A stretch of DNA of 20,553 nt from a virus. A program made the translations under genes and the position numbers. The notes under the pieces were generated by a model. It worked only from the letters and a program-made list of their open reading frames with translations, did no database searches and had not been told where the DNA came from. The stretch is from IMG/VR virus record IMGVR_UViG_3300020438_000355, positions 1-20,553 of that record. One strand, 5' to 3'. Below are positions 8,449 to 15,922 of this stretch, piece after piece; within the stretch, counting starts at the first letter, position 1; every line of letters begins with the position of its first letter.

Positions 8449-9307
8449 AAAAAAAGTCGATGGTCAGCGGAACCTCCATGTCCGCAGAGTACCCGCATGA
8501 ACTGCACTCGAATGTTTGTGTAAGGTCAATATTAGGAGAAGCCGCCGCATAGAAGGTTCTCAAGAAGCGTGAGTCTCGGGCTGGCATTGCGTTAACAAAA
8601 CTAGCGACAGTCATTACGTCGTCAGAACCGTTAACCGAAACAATGAACGCTCTAAACTGGTCTGTAAGTGTTGAGTCATTAAGCTTTTTCTTAGCGTTAC
8701 GCTGTGCCTTCTTGAACAGCATCATCTCATCCTCTCCAGTAAGAAGCCGAACCTCGACCTGAGCCTTTGTCATAGGAGTTTCGAGCAAGAAGGTATTACG
8801 GTCAGTTAGCGTTGCATTATAATCTTCTAGCGCACTTGAGGGATCCGAAACTATCCCATCGTCTAAATCAAAAGCATATTCGTTTTGCTCCTGACAAGAG
8901 GGACAAGTTACTTTGGTCTCGTAAATGTTGCCATACCCAGTTACTCGGGCGGCAATGATTAAAGCATTCTTATCACCAACCAAAAGAGAGTTGATATTAA
9001 TGCTCTTATCGACTATTAGATTCTCCAAAACTCGATCGATAGCTACTCCGGCTTTGACAAGCGACCTTGAAGTCAAAATGTCTTCTTCTTTGGCAGTCAT
9101 ATACTTAATTTCTATATTACTGCTATTATGGAGTGGGTGACCCGGAGGGTAAAACTTTCCTGCGCTTGGCAGGTTAATCATTTCTGTGGGGGTTGCCCAA
9201 GAGAAACCACCCCCAGTCTGTGCTGTGATAGCAGCAGCGGGGGGGTTCTCATCCATTTCTAGAATTTCTTCGCCCTCTAAGCCAAGGCGATCTTTATTTC
9301 TACTCAT
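8438..9307 (-). CDS. 26: gp26-like baseplate/tail assembly protein with zinc ribbon
   Basis: A 289-residue protein of the T4 baseplate protein family (T4 gp26-like). The family pattern is seen in MTAKEEDILTSRSLVKAGVA near 70-89, VLENLIVDKSININSLLVGD near 93-112 and NALIIAARVTGYG near 114-126. It then has two CxxC pairs, C135/C138 and C268/C271, which probably bind one zinc. The N-terminal about 45 residues are acidic and proline/glycine-rich. The ATG is preceded by AAAGG, 29 bases after the tube gene stop. The end reads IDFFWPK, with codons TTT TTT TGG CCT AAA TGA, and the run of seven T is a potential +1 slip site into the next frame. By position (after the tube, before the tape measure) it may work as a tail assembly chaperone rather than a permanent baseplate part. 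Both readings are compatible with the family. Confidence 0.82.
   Translation of the reverse strand: MSRNKDRLGLEGEEILEMDENPPAAAITAQTGGGFSWATPTEMINLPSAGKFYPPGHPLHNSSNIEIKYMTAKEEDILTSRSLVKAGVAIDRVLENLIVDKSININSLLVGDKNALIIAARVTGYGNIYETKVTCPSCQEQNEYAFDLDDGIVSDPSSALEDYNATLTDRNTFLLETPMTKAQVEVRLLTGEDEMMLFKKAQRNAKKKLNDSTLTDQFRAFIVSVNGSDDVMTVASFVNAMPARDSRFLRTFYAAASPNIDLTQTFECSSCGYSADMEVPLTIDFFWPK
8449..8455 (-). promoter_or_regulatory. Putative +1 ribosomal frameshift site (seven T)
   Basis: On the coding strand the zero frame reads GAC TTT TTT TGG CCT AAA TGA. A peptidyl-tRNA on the second TTT can move one base forward and pair perfectly with TTT again, entering the frame GGC CTA AAT GAG that encodes the 66-residue extension. 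A stop follows only three codons later in zero frame. A GGAGG lies 17 bases upstream, farther than in known stimulatory cases. I see no clear downstream pseudoknot. Without reads or homologues, a one-base homopolymer error remains possible. Confidence 0.6.
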
Positions 9308-9338
9308 ATTTTAAAACCTTTCTTAAGAAACTTTTTGT

Positions 9339-9878
9339 TTATCCTACGGAACCCTGAGAGTACCTAACGCCGTTGCCAGCTTTGGAAAGTACGGCATAGT
9401 CGTACACGATCTCCATTGTAATCTCATTCATATCGTCAGATGAATAATCAAGGGCTCCGCCAAAGTCAATACTTGATACCCAGGGATTGGTCAGTGTCCA
9501 TGTTTCAACAATCCCTCCTTCGCCATTGATCTGTGAAATGCTGACCCCGATGAGACCCTGTTGAACCGAGGCTTTCTTGCTAATAGTGCCCCGCTTGTTT
9601 TCATCTGTTGGGTACTGATACCCGGAGGCTACAATGCGATCGAGCATCGTCTTTGCCATGTCAGGATCTAAAGGGTCAACCAGAGTTACGCTAATCGGAT
9701 CCCAACTAGCACGTCCCGGATACTTAAATGTATGATTCAGAAACGTATGTTCAACAGTGTTGATATTAACCTTTGGTTTGTTTGTTGTTTTGATAACCCA
9801 AACTGGAATATTCCCAATATTGAGAATAAATCGATATCTGCGCTTTGGATCGAGGTCCGAGTTGTTCCAGAACTTCAT
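9339..9878 (-). CDS. 19: Tail tube protein (gp19-like)
   Basis: A 179-residue protein close in length to T4 gp19 (163 aa), the subunit that polymerises into the inner tail tube. It has the expected layout: an N-terminal strand with RRYRFILNIGNIPVWVIKT, then KPKVNINTVEHTFLNHTFKY, WDPISVTLVDPLDPDMAK, a loop region, and a C-terminal block with ETWTLTNPWVSSIDFGGAL followed by MNEITMEIVYDYAVL. The 'W.l.n.wv.s..fg.ldys.d...ei.m.i.yDya' ending is characteristic of contractile tail tube proteins. It lies directly after the sheath gene, 45 bases apart, with a good AGGAGC ribosome binding site nine bases before the ATG. Confidence 0.9.
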   Translation of the reverse strand: MKFWNNSDLDPKRRYRFILNIGNIPVWVIKTTNKPKVNINTVEHTFLNHTFKYPGRASWDPISVTLVDPLDPDMAKTMLDRIVASGYQYPTDENKRGTISKKASVQQGLIGVSISQINGEGGIVETWTLTNPWVSSIDFGGALDYSSDDMNEITMEIVYDYAVLSKAGNGVRYSQGSVG

Positions 9879-9923
9879 CTGTTTGTGCTCCTATTATTAG
9901 TATATAGTATTTCCATAACTTTT

Positions 9924-12900
9924 TTAGTCCTCAAAAGAAGCGCCACTATTAGTGACCACAAAGTCAATAGCAAAGAACTCAGCAGCACGAGTAGGTTTGA
10001 CCAACAACTTAGCATAGATAATATTTCTATCAATCAAGTCTGGAGTAGTGGTGCTTTCGTCAAGAATCAATCTAAAGTCTTCGATTCCGAACTGAGAGCG
10101 AACATCGCTAAGAATAGGTGTTGCCTGCTGCGTAAACCGAGTCCAAGTGTCTTGAGTATTCGGAGCAAACAATAAGCGAGACGCAATGAATGAAATCTCA
10201 CGCTTCAAGTAAATCATCAAGCGACGAACATTAATCCGGTCAAGAGCCGAAGCTGTCTGTTGGAGCGTCTTCTGTCCAAAGATAACGATTCCTTCCGCCG
10301 GGAACTTAGCAATCGGGTTAATATTTGCTTCGTAGAGCGAGTCTCGATCAGCCGAGGTTAGGCGCTTTGAAACATCCAGCACCGGAACACCGCCGCCGCC
10401 ATCTGTCAGTCCACCACGGGCAAAACCAGCCGGGGCAAACCACGGAGCAGCAATATTGTCCGTGTTAGAGAGCGCACCAAGAGCCACAATCGAAGGGGGT
10501 GCCCACAGGCTTCTCCCGGAATTTGTGTCGTTGATGAGCACCCATGGATAATAAGTTGCCCCATAACTTGTATTAAGGTTACGAGCGTATAAACCATCTA
10601 CTGCTTGTTTCACAGTAAAGGCATTACGTTGCGCAGCACTTAAAGCATTGGCTGTATCTGGAGTATAGACATTTTGAATATCAATAAGTGCGAGAGAGTC
10701 GCCTCGATCTTCGGCAGTGTCCAACAGATAGTCAGTAGCAACATTTTGAGTTATTCCAGGCATCGCTACCGCATTCATTTGAACAACTTCTGGATCGCTA
10801 ATAAGGTTGATTGCCTTCTGAATCGAGAACAAAGGATAGGATGTCTTTCCGTCTGTAGCAGCATTAAAAGCCGTAGACAAGCGGAACGGGTCTCTCTCCG
10901 TAATGTCAAACCCATCTACACCACCATGAAGTGTAGTAGTAAACTTATCAATACCAGCCGCCAAAGTTCCTGTGTAACTCTGTAAAGCAGAAACGCTCGA
11001 CCCCGCTCTTCGGTAGCCTTCGGAATAAGCAGCCGCACGAGCCACGCCGGCCGAGTTAAGTGTTCCAGAAACATTGTCTAGAGAAAATACCCAAGATGTC
11101 TGGAGTGGGTCGGAGTTTCCAAGGCTTTGACTTGGTTGTGTCGCAATGTTATGCGTAACCGACGCTGGGGTACCCTGGAGTCCTTTGGCGGGTGAGCGAA
11201 GGCAATCCACCAACTGTTCGCTGAGAGTTGGGTCTGTAGCTGTGCGTCCAGTCCATGCTCCCCAGAATACATTGTTCATACCACGGGGGCGACCCCAAGT
11301 GTTGTTAGTCCGCAGGGGCACACTTGGGAAGACAATGGATCCACTAAAGCGATAGCTTGTGTTAGTTTTGGTTGCCTTCTTCCCGAAGGAGAGAACAACC
11401 GTCGAAGATGCGACGTCATGACCACCTAAGGTGCCGTATGTTGCGGCATTTCCGCCCATTATCATGCTGGAAGCCGCTCCGGGCATTCCACCATAACCGG
11501 TGCCCTCGGCTGTGTAATTAGAGGCCGGCTTGCCATCAGCGCCGCCAACACCAAACCTGGCGGATCCCGAAGCTACTAGTACTGTACGATAACGCTGCGG
11601 ACCCCACACACCGAATGGCAACAAGCGGGTGTCTGTAGCACCACGATCCACATCTTCATCCACTTCTACACGAATATATGTAGATTGGTTCTCATATGTG
11701 CCATAAGTAATATTTACTTCTTGATCTTCGTTGTACTCCGGATATTGATCACCGATAACCTTAGCAATATAATTTGACGAAGCTGGGTTGAGGGTTAGAG
11801 AATCAAAACGCTCCAAAATCTGAGGAGCATCATCAGTATCCCCAAGGCTTCTAATCAGCAAAGAGAATGTTCCGTACTGCTGAAAGTCGCCACGAGGCGC
11901 TACAATGTTTGTGATAGAAATTTTAATCTCTTCTTGTGCCCAAGAACCCTTAGTTCTTGCTACGCAGCGGAAAAGTCGTTGCATATTCTCAGAGTAATAT
12001 GATGCTGCTAGACCAAGATCCTGCGCTATAAACCAACCAGTACTACTGGCAATAGCTCCATAGTTACGATCATTCAACTCTGTTCCATCCGAGGGGATGG
12101 CTCCATTTTCAAGGGGAAATATCGCAACATGGGCGGAAGTATTGATGCCCGCCCCTAGCTCACCAATGCTATTGGCTCCTACAGCCACCAGCGACCTTTC
12201 GTAAGACTCGCCGAGCCAATACTTACCACCCTGAGCAGCGGTTTGAGCGGCTGTGGTTGTAATATCGCTGTTTGTCAAGGTGGGATTAGTATTCAAAACC
12301 TTGCGTATAAACCTTGGAGAGTTAGGATCAAGACTTACTTTAATCTTCTTTCCACCGCCAGCAGTTCCGTCGGCGGAAATCAGCAGAGTAAGCTCTCGGT
12401 TGGTCATGGGATACATGGTACAGCCAGCGTTGGATGTCAGCGCCCCGCCCGTCATCACTTCGGCAACAGGCGACCCGTCAATAGCTACTCGACCTGTGGC
12501 GCAATATACGACAGCAGCCAAAGACCCAGTTTGAGTAGTTGTAGAAGCAAGCGAAGCCGATGGCCAAACCACCAGTCCCCATGCGCCGCCGTTTGCCGGA
12601 GTGGCATCAATCGTTCCGGCTTTCCATCCAGCCAGACCATTCCCAGAAGCGTCATTTGCTTGTTCACCTAGAAGGCGAACGTAGGTTAAGGTTGAACTAT
12701 TTTTAAGCCACGCTTGGGCGGCATAACCACCAAAGGTAGGGGCGCTTTTATTACCCTCTCTCCAGTAATCACCGGGCTCGACGCCTGCTATGGGCTCGCC
12801 GAAGGTGGTAACAAAATCAGAAAACGAGGAAACCTGAACTGGGAGCATTCCCGGTCCTTTTCTAGCCGTTCCTACCACCACTGGTCCAATAGCTGCCGGT

Positions 12901-12986
12901 ATATCCGGGATCGCCGAGTTATCGATCTCGTCGATATAAACGCCAGGTGAGATGAACTTGAACTTTCTTGAAGAATTATCCGCCAT
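9924..12986 (-). CDS. 18: Tail sheath protein, extended (gp18-like)
   Basis: A 1020-residue contractile sheath subunit. The N-terminus has the classic sheath opening FISPGVYIDEIDNSAIPDIP, then AAIGPVVVGTARKGPGMLPV and VTTFGEP. The centre shows ILERFDSLTLNPASSNYIAK near 390 and the typical NLISDPEVVQMNAVAMPGIT and TAEDRGDSLALIDIQ near 735-770. The C-terminal domain (about 885-1020) contains GIVIFGQKTLQQTASALDRI, NVRRLMIYLKREI and FRLILDESTTTPDLIDRN, the part that binds the tube and forms the inter-subunit mesh. T4 gp18 is about 659 residues, so this protein carries roughly 360 extra residues, mainly in the first and middle thirds, where surface domains are usual. AAAGGAG precedes the ATG by 12 bases. 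A possible promoter and inverted repeat lie upstream. Confidence 0.94.
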   Translation of the reverse strand: MADNSSRKFKFISPGVYIDEIDNSAIPDIPAAIGPVVVGTARKGPGMLPVQVSSFSDFVTTFGEPIAGVEPGDYWREGNKSAPTFGGYAAQAWLKNSSTLTYVRLLGEQANDASGNGLAGWKAGTIDATPANGGAWGLVVWPSASLASTTTQTGSLAAVVYCATGRVAIDGSPVAEVMTGGALTSNAGCTMYPMTNRELTLLISADGTAGGGKKIKVSLDPNSPRFIRKVLNTNPTLTNSDITTTAAQTAAQGGKYWLGESYERSLVAVGANSIGELGAGINTSAHVAIFPLENGAIPSDGTELNDRNYGAIASSTGWFIAQDLGLAASYYSENMQRLFRCVARTKGSWAQEEIKISITNIVAPRGDFQQYGTFSLLIRSLGDTDDAPQILERFDSLTLNPASSNYIAKVIGDQYPEYNEDQEVNITYGTYENQSTYIRVEVDEDVDRGATDTRLLPFGVWGPQRYRTVLVASGSARFGVGGADGKPASNYTAEGTGYGGMPGAASSMIMGGNAATYGTLGGHDVASSTVVLSFGKKATKTNTSYRFSGSIVFPSVPLRTNNTWGRPRGMNNVFWGAWTGRTATDPTLSEQLVDCLRSPAKGLQGTPASVTHNIATQPSQSLGNSDPLQTSWVFSLDNVSGTLNSAGVARAAAYSEGYRRAGSSVSALQSYTGTLAAGIDKFTTTLHGGVDGFDITERDPFRLSTAFNAATDGKTSYPLFSIQKAINLISDPEVVQMNAVAMPGITQNVATDYLLDTAEDRGDSLALIDIQNVYTPDTANALSAAQRNAFTVKQAVDGLYARNLNTSYGATYYPWVLINDTNSGRSLWAPPSIVALGALSNTDNIAAPWFAPAGFARGGLTDGGGGVPVLDVSKRLTSADRDSLYEANINPIAKFPAEGIVIFGQKTLQQTASALDRINVRRLMIYLKREISFIASRLLFAPNTQDTWTRFTQQATPILSDVRSQFGIEDFRLILDESTTTPDLIDRNIIYAKLLVKPTRAAEFFAIDFVVTNSGASFED

Positions 12987-13034
12987 TTTAAACTTATTCT
13001 CCTTTAAAAATGCCTACATAAAAATGTGTGTATT

Positions 13035-13080
13035 GGGAGTTACACTATTATTAAATAGTTCGATAAACCGTCAAACTCCC
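13035..13080 (-). promoter_or_regulatory. Possible promoter bracketed by a nested inverted repeat before the sheath gene
   Basis: The 102-base gap between the gp15-like and sheath genes holds a perfect seven-base inverted repeat, GGGAGTT (13035-13041 on plus) with AACTCCC (13074-13080). Nested inside is a six-base one, ACTATT (13044-13049) with AATAGT (13054-13059). On the minus strand TTGACG (13074-13069) and AATAAT (13052-13047) are spaced 16 bases, each one base off the sigma70 -35 and -10 consensus; the mismatch at the first T of the -10 weakens it. The arms thus bracket a promoter-like sequence, as an operator or an mRNA hairpin might. No T tract follows, so it is not a standard terminator. 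Confidence 0.4.
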
Positions 13081-13088
13081 TGCTGTTG

Positions 13089-13988
13089 TTAAGGACGATA
13101 TTTTTCTTTTTTGCCGTAGTGAAAATCTGGTATATCACCAACTACAGCACGCTCACGTCCGATTGTAACTTTAACTGCCGACTCTCTTTGAACGATTGTT
13201 GGTGTTCTTTGGTTTGTTTCTTCTCCCACTATGTATCCCAAAACACGAATAGTGATATTTGTTTTAAAAATTCTCTCGGCGACGTCCAAGCCGGATGAAT
13301 TATTATCTAGGGAAAAATCTGGCTCCATAAAAGCCTCATAGTTGTTTCCCTCGTGGGAGACTTGGAAGACACTAGGGGTACTTGTTCGAGCTAAAAAAGG
13401 AGCGACAATTTCATTCATCTGCTGGGCATAGCTCGACACGAGCCCAATGGTATATGATACCTCAATAAAGGTGGGCATCGGCACTAGAAGAGTCTCATAT
13501 ACAATCTCTTTATTGTTGCCCGGAAAGGTTTGCTTGTTTACATCAGTGCCTGATGGTGATTTACGGATTGAATTAGCGTTAGCAAAGTTCTTAGTCTTAT
13601 CTTGTTGTACCCTACGAGTTATCTCAACGGAGCCTCCTTTTTTATAATAGTCAAAATATGGAGGAACATACACGCCATAGCGACCTTTATTTTGAGGATT
13701 CCTATTGACAGTCGTGCGCAAGATTGATATCATTGGGTATTCTAAAGTTCTGCCACCGGACTTATCTGGGCTTCCTGAGCGTATGGTTCTCTCATTCTTT
13801 ATTTGATATGCTCTTTCGGGGACCGAAAAAATAACCGGAACTTTACCGAAGCCTGAGTTCTTTGTGGCATAGATATTAAGTTCTTCATTTATGTAGTTAT
13901 AGATCGCATAATCTATGTCTTCCATAGAAGAAGGACTAAAAGGGTAGTCAATTTGCGATTTAATATTAGGACGTGGTTCACTTGGCAT
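13089..13988 (-). CDS. 15: Tail terminator / sheath stabiliser (gp15-like)
   Basis: A 299-residue protein similar in size and pattern to T4 gp15 (272 aa), which caps the finished tail and joins it to the head. It opens with a helix (MEDIDYAIYNYINEELNIYA), followed by strands VPVIFSVPERAYQIKN and LEYPMISILRTTV. The block VPMPTFIEVSYTIGLVSSYA then QQMNEIVAPFLARTS resembles gp15's 'yelsiftryeddmfqiveqilpyf'. The last strands include FKTNITIRVLGYIVG. The start overlaps the gp14-like gene by 11 bases, with GGGAGGG seven bases upstream inside that gene. The order 13-14-15 is preserved, which strengthens the call. The region about 120-160 is an extra loop rich in K, N and S. Confidence 0.75.
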   Translation of the reverse strand: MPSEPRPNIKSQIDYPFSPSSMEDIDYAIYNYINEELNIYATKNSGFGKVPVIFSVPERAYQIKNERTIRSGSPDKSGGRTLEYPMISILRTTVNRNPQNKGRYGVYVPPYFDYYKKGGSVEITRRVQQDKTKNFANANSIRKSPSGTDVNKQTFPGNNKEIVYETLLVPMPTFIEVSYTIGLVSSYAQQMNEIVAPFLARTSTPSVFQVSHEGNNYEAFMEPDFSLDNNSSGLDVAERIFKTNITIRVLGYIVGEETNQRTPTIVQRESAVKVTIGRERAVVGDIPDFHYGKKEKYRP

Positions 13989-14502
13989 TGAATAGACCCT
14001 CCCTGGCCTGTTTACAAACAGCAGTAACCTCTAGGGACGTTCCATCAGCAAAGTCGCTATCTTGCCCAAAAAGATATCGTGGCTCGAAAACATCTACAAT
14101 CTCAAAATACATCCCATCGTACTGTACAAAATCTCCAAGGCGCACAAATAAATTTTGATCTGCTGTTAAGCGGCGCTTGTGGAAATGAATGGTAATGTTG
14201 TAGAGGTTATCAAAGCCATACTGTTGCTGTACTCGATCAGATCCGTTAAACTCCACTAAAGAATAGACCCGTACCGGAGGCAAAAACGTCTTCTTGATCG
14301 CCTCTCCATACAAAGGATGATAATTGGTCTTCTCCATATCCAGCGAAAAATACAAAACCTGTTGACCAATGATGCGCTCGATGACCTCATCATTAATCTG
14401 CTTAACAAAATTTCGCTCAGCCTTCCCTACAAAAAGAGGGGGAGGTGGTGATACTGGCTGTGACCAGCGATTGGCGTTTGCTCCTGCTTTCCACGTTGGC
14501 AT
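13978..14502 (-). CDS. 14: Neck protein (gp14-like)
   Basis: A 174-residue protein matching the core of T4 gp14 (256 aa), one of the two neck proteins that close the filled head and receive the tail. Recognisable stretches are EVIERIIGQQVLYFSLDMEK, then YHPLYGEAIKKTF and VRVYSLVEF (gp14: 'lYGEDlknkf...'-like). Later come ITIHFHKRRL, LRVGD-like FVRLGDFVQYDGMYFEIVDV and FEPRYLFGQDSDF, corresponding to the gp14 'p.eGDliyfp....fei..vep.dpfyqlGq' block. The C-terminal part of T4 gp14 is absent. It starts four bases after the gp13-like stop and overlaps the gp15-like start. Binding-site bases before the ATG are weak (GGGG), so coupling to the upstream gene is likely. Confidence 0.78.
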   Translation of the reverse strand: MPTWKAGANANRWSQPVSPPPPLFVGKAERNFVKQINDEVIERIIGQQVLYFSLDMEKTNYHPLYGEAIKKTFLPPVRVYSLVEFNGSDRVQQQYGFDNLYNITIHFHKRRLTADQNLFVRLGDFVQYDGMYFEIVDVFEPRYLFGQDSDFADGTSLEVTAVCKQAREGLFNAK

Positions 14503-14506
14503 TTAT

Positions 14507-15793
14507 TTACCCCACATAGATGCCTTGCGGTATCTTTGATAAAACTTCCTGGACACTGGCTTGCATAGCAGAGTCGCCTTCTGCCAGTTTTCCGTAAACT
14601 AGTTCGTCAAACACTCCTTTAAGTTCTTCCCTTAGGCTGTTTTGCTCCTCCTTGGACTCACTTATTAAAGCTGGACCATTTAGAGTTACATCATTTCCTG
14701 GAATAGGTATTGAAGCCAACTTAGAACGGACCTGCCCTAGAGTCTCTTTACTTAACGACAAGGCAAAACGGCGTATCCACTGTTTGCCTATACTGTTAAT
14801 ATTAATATAAGGAACGTTCGGAAAAGGCAATGAGTTTATATTATTGACACCATCAGCGCCATACTTCCTATCCGGTTGTTCGTCAAAAGCATCCTCAGAG
14901 ACTCTGAAATCTATCCAAAACTTTTCTGGGTACTGACCGTCTGGTATAGGAAAGATTCTCAACCTATTGTCATTAATTTTAAACGAATAATGAGAAGCCC
15001 TGACATGCATGTCTTCTTTGAATGCGTAAGCCTGAAGGACGTTTTGCCATGCTGGGACTAATTGAAAGGTACTGTCATCGGCATACATCCCATAAGTAGA
15101 AAGATTGCCCACAGTTCCTACCGGATACCCCCCAAAAAACTGCCACATTGAGCCGGGCGTCTTATAGTATACCTTTTGAATTGTTATCCCTGTTTTTCCT
15201 ATTTTTCCAAAGTAAGGAACAGCGTTAGGGTTTCCTGCCTCGATAGAGGCACTATAAATTATAGCCTGAAGATCGTAGTCTTGCTGGTTTCTTACGGGAG
15301 AGAAAGAAGCAGAGTAGATCCTCTGAGAGGCACCCACCGGGACATGAAGGCTGGCTCCTCTGGAGATATGAGTAGCATAACCTAATTGGAACCTAGGAAA
15401 CTTAAGGTTTGGCTTAACGTCTACACCTTTACCATAGGCTGTAAACTCCCCGTCTTGATTGAAAGATCCTGTAGAATTCCCAAGCATATCCGATAATACA
15501 TTTTTTGCCTGGTGAGTGTTTAACAAATATGAATATTCTAAACAAGCTTCCTCATAAGCATTGTACACGTTGGATGGTGTTATTTCTAAATCAAGAACAT
15601 TACCACCCAATTTATTATAAACATAGGCTACTTGATCTACTGCTCCCGAAAGAAATGATCGAACTCCCGCACTGGTTATCCCGGCGGAAGTATATATTCC
15701 ATATGCGAGAGTGCCCTCAACATCTGTTAAGGTTCCGGTAGATGGCAGAACAACAGAACTTACAGTGCTCTCAGGTTGAAGATTAGTTGGCAT
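14507..15793 (-). CDS. 13: Neck protein (gp13-like)
   Basis: A 428-residue protein, longer than T4 gp13 (309 aa). The match is clearest at both ends. Near 70-92, LEITPSNVYNAYEEACLEYS parallels gp13's 'vELTPdqIYdciqrAlElYg'. At the C-terminus, GKQWIRRFALSLSKETLGQV, GNDVTLNGPALISESKEEQN and SLREEL parallel 'nrWvkdyAtaLaKelnGqi... gGvtidGq.lieEarlEkeaLREEL', and both proteins end in G-I-x-V-G. The centre has many aromatic residues, including MWQFFGGYPVG and IFPIPDGQYPEKFWIDFRVS. gp13 acts with gp14 at the portal to stabilise packaged DNA. The ATG follows CGAGGT at nine bases. The extra length lies mainly in the middle and the N-terminal leader. It is the first gene after the capsid terminator. 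Confidence 0.82.
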   Translation of the reverse strand: MPTNLQPESTVSSVVLPSTGTLTDVEGTLAYGIYTSAGITSAGVRSFLSGAVDQVAYVYNKLGGNVLDLEITPSNVYNAYEEACLEYSYLLNTHQAKNVLSDMLGNSTGSFNQDGEFTAYGKGVDVKPNLKFPRFQLGYATHISRGASLHVPVGASQRIYSASFSPVRNQQDYDLQAIIYSASIEAGNPNAVPYFGKIGKTGITIQKVYYKTPGSMWQFFGGYPVGTVGNLSTYGMYADDSTFQLVPAWQNVLQAYAFKEDMHVRASHYSFKINDNRLRIFPIPDGQYPEKFWIDFRVSEDAFDEQPDRKYGADGVNNINSLPFPNVPYININSIGKQWIRRFALSLSKETLGQVRSKLASIPIPGNDVTLNGPALISESKEEQNSLREELKGVFDELVYGKLAEGDSAMQASVQEVLSKIPQGIYVG

Positions 15794-15850
15794 TTAGCAT
15801 GTACCTCGTTTGTAAATATTATTAATTAGTTTTGTCATTGAAGACTTTAC

Positions 15851-15885
15851 TAAAAATAAAAGAAAACCCCGCCACAAGGACGAGG
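15851..15885 (-). terminator. Rho-independent terminator after the capsid gene
   Basis: On the transcript strand, CCTCGTC (15885-15879) pairs with GGCGGGG (15873-15867) over seven base pairs, including two G-T wobbles, around the loop CTTGT. It is followed at once by TTTTCTTTTATTTTT. It lies about 38 bases after the capsid stop and 58 bases before the gp13-like start. It probably trims most transcripts after the capsid gene, so the capsid is made in excess over neck and tail proteins. Confidence 0.85.
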
Positions 15886-15922
15886 TAATCTTCGGTTTAT
15901 TCACCTGATTTGGTTTTTTATA

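Noticed and set aside
8316-8552. A 78-codon plus-strand frame over the gap near 8250-8440.
   Set aside because: It overlaps the end of the gp26-like gene and the opposite-strand frameshift extension, which has the more protein-like sequence and fits the direction of all other genes.
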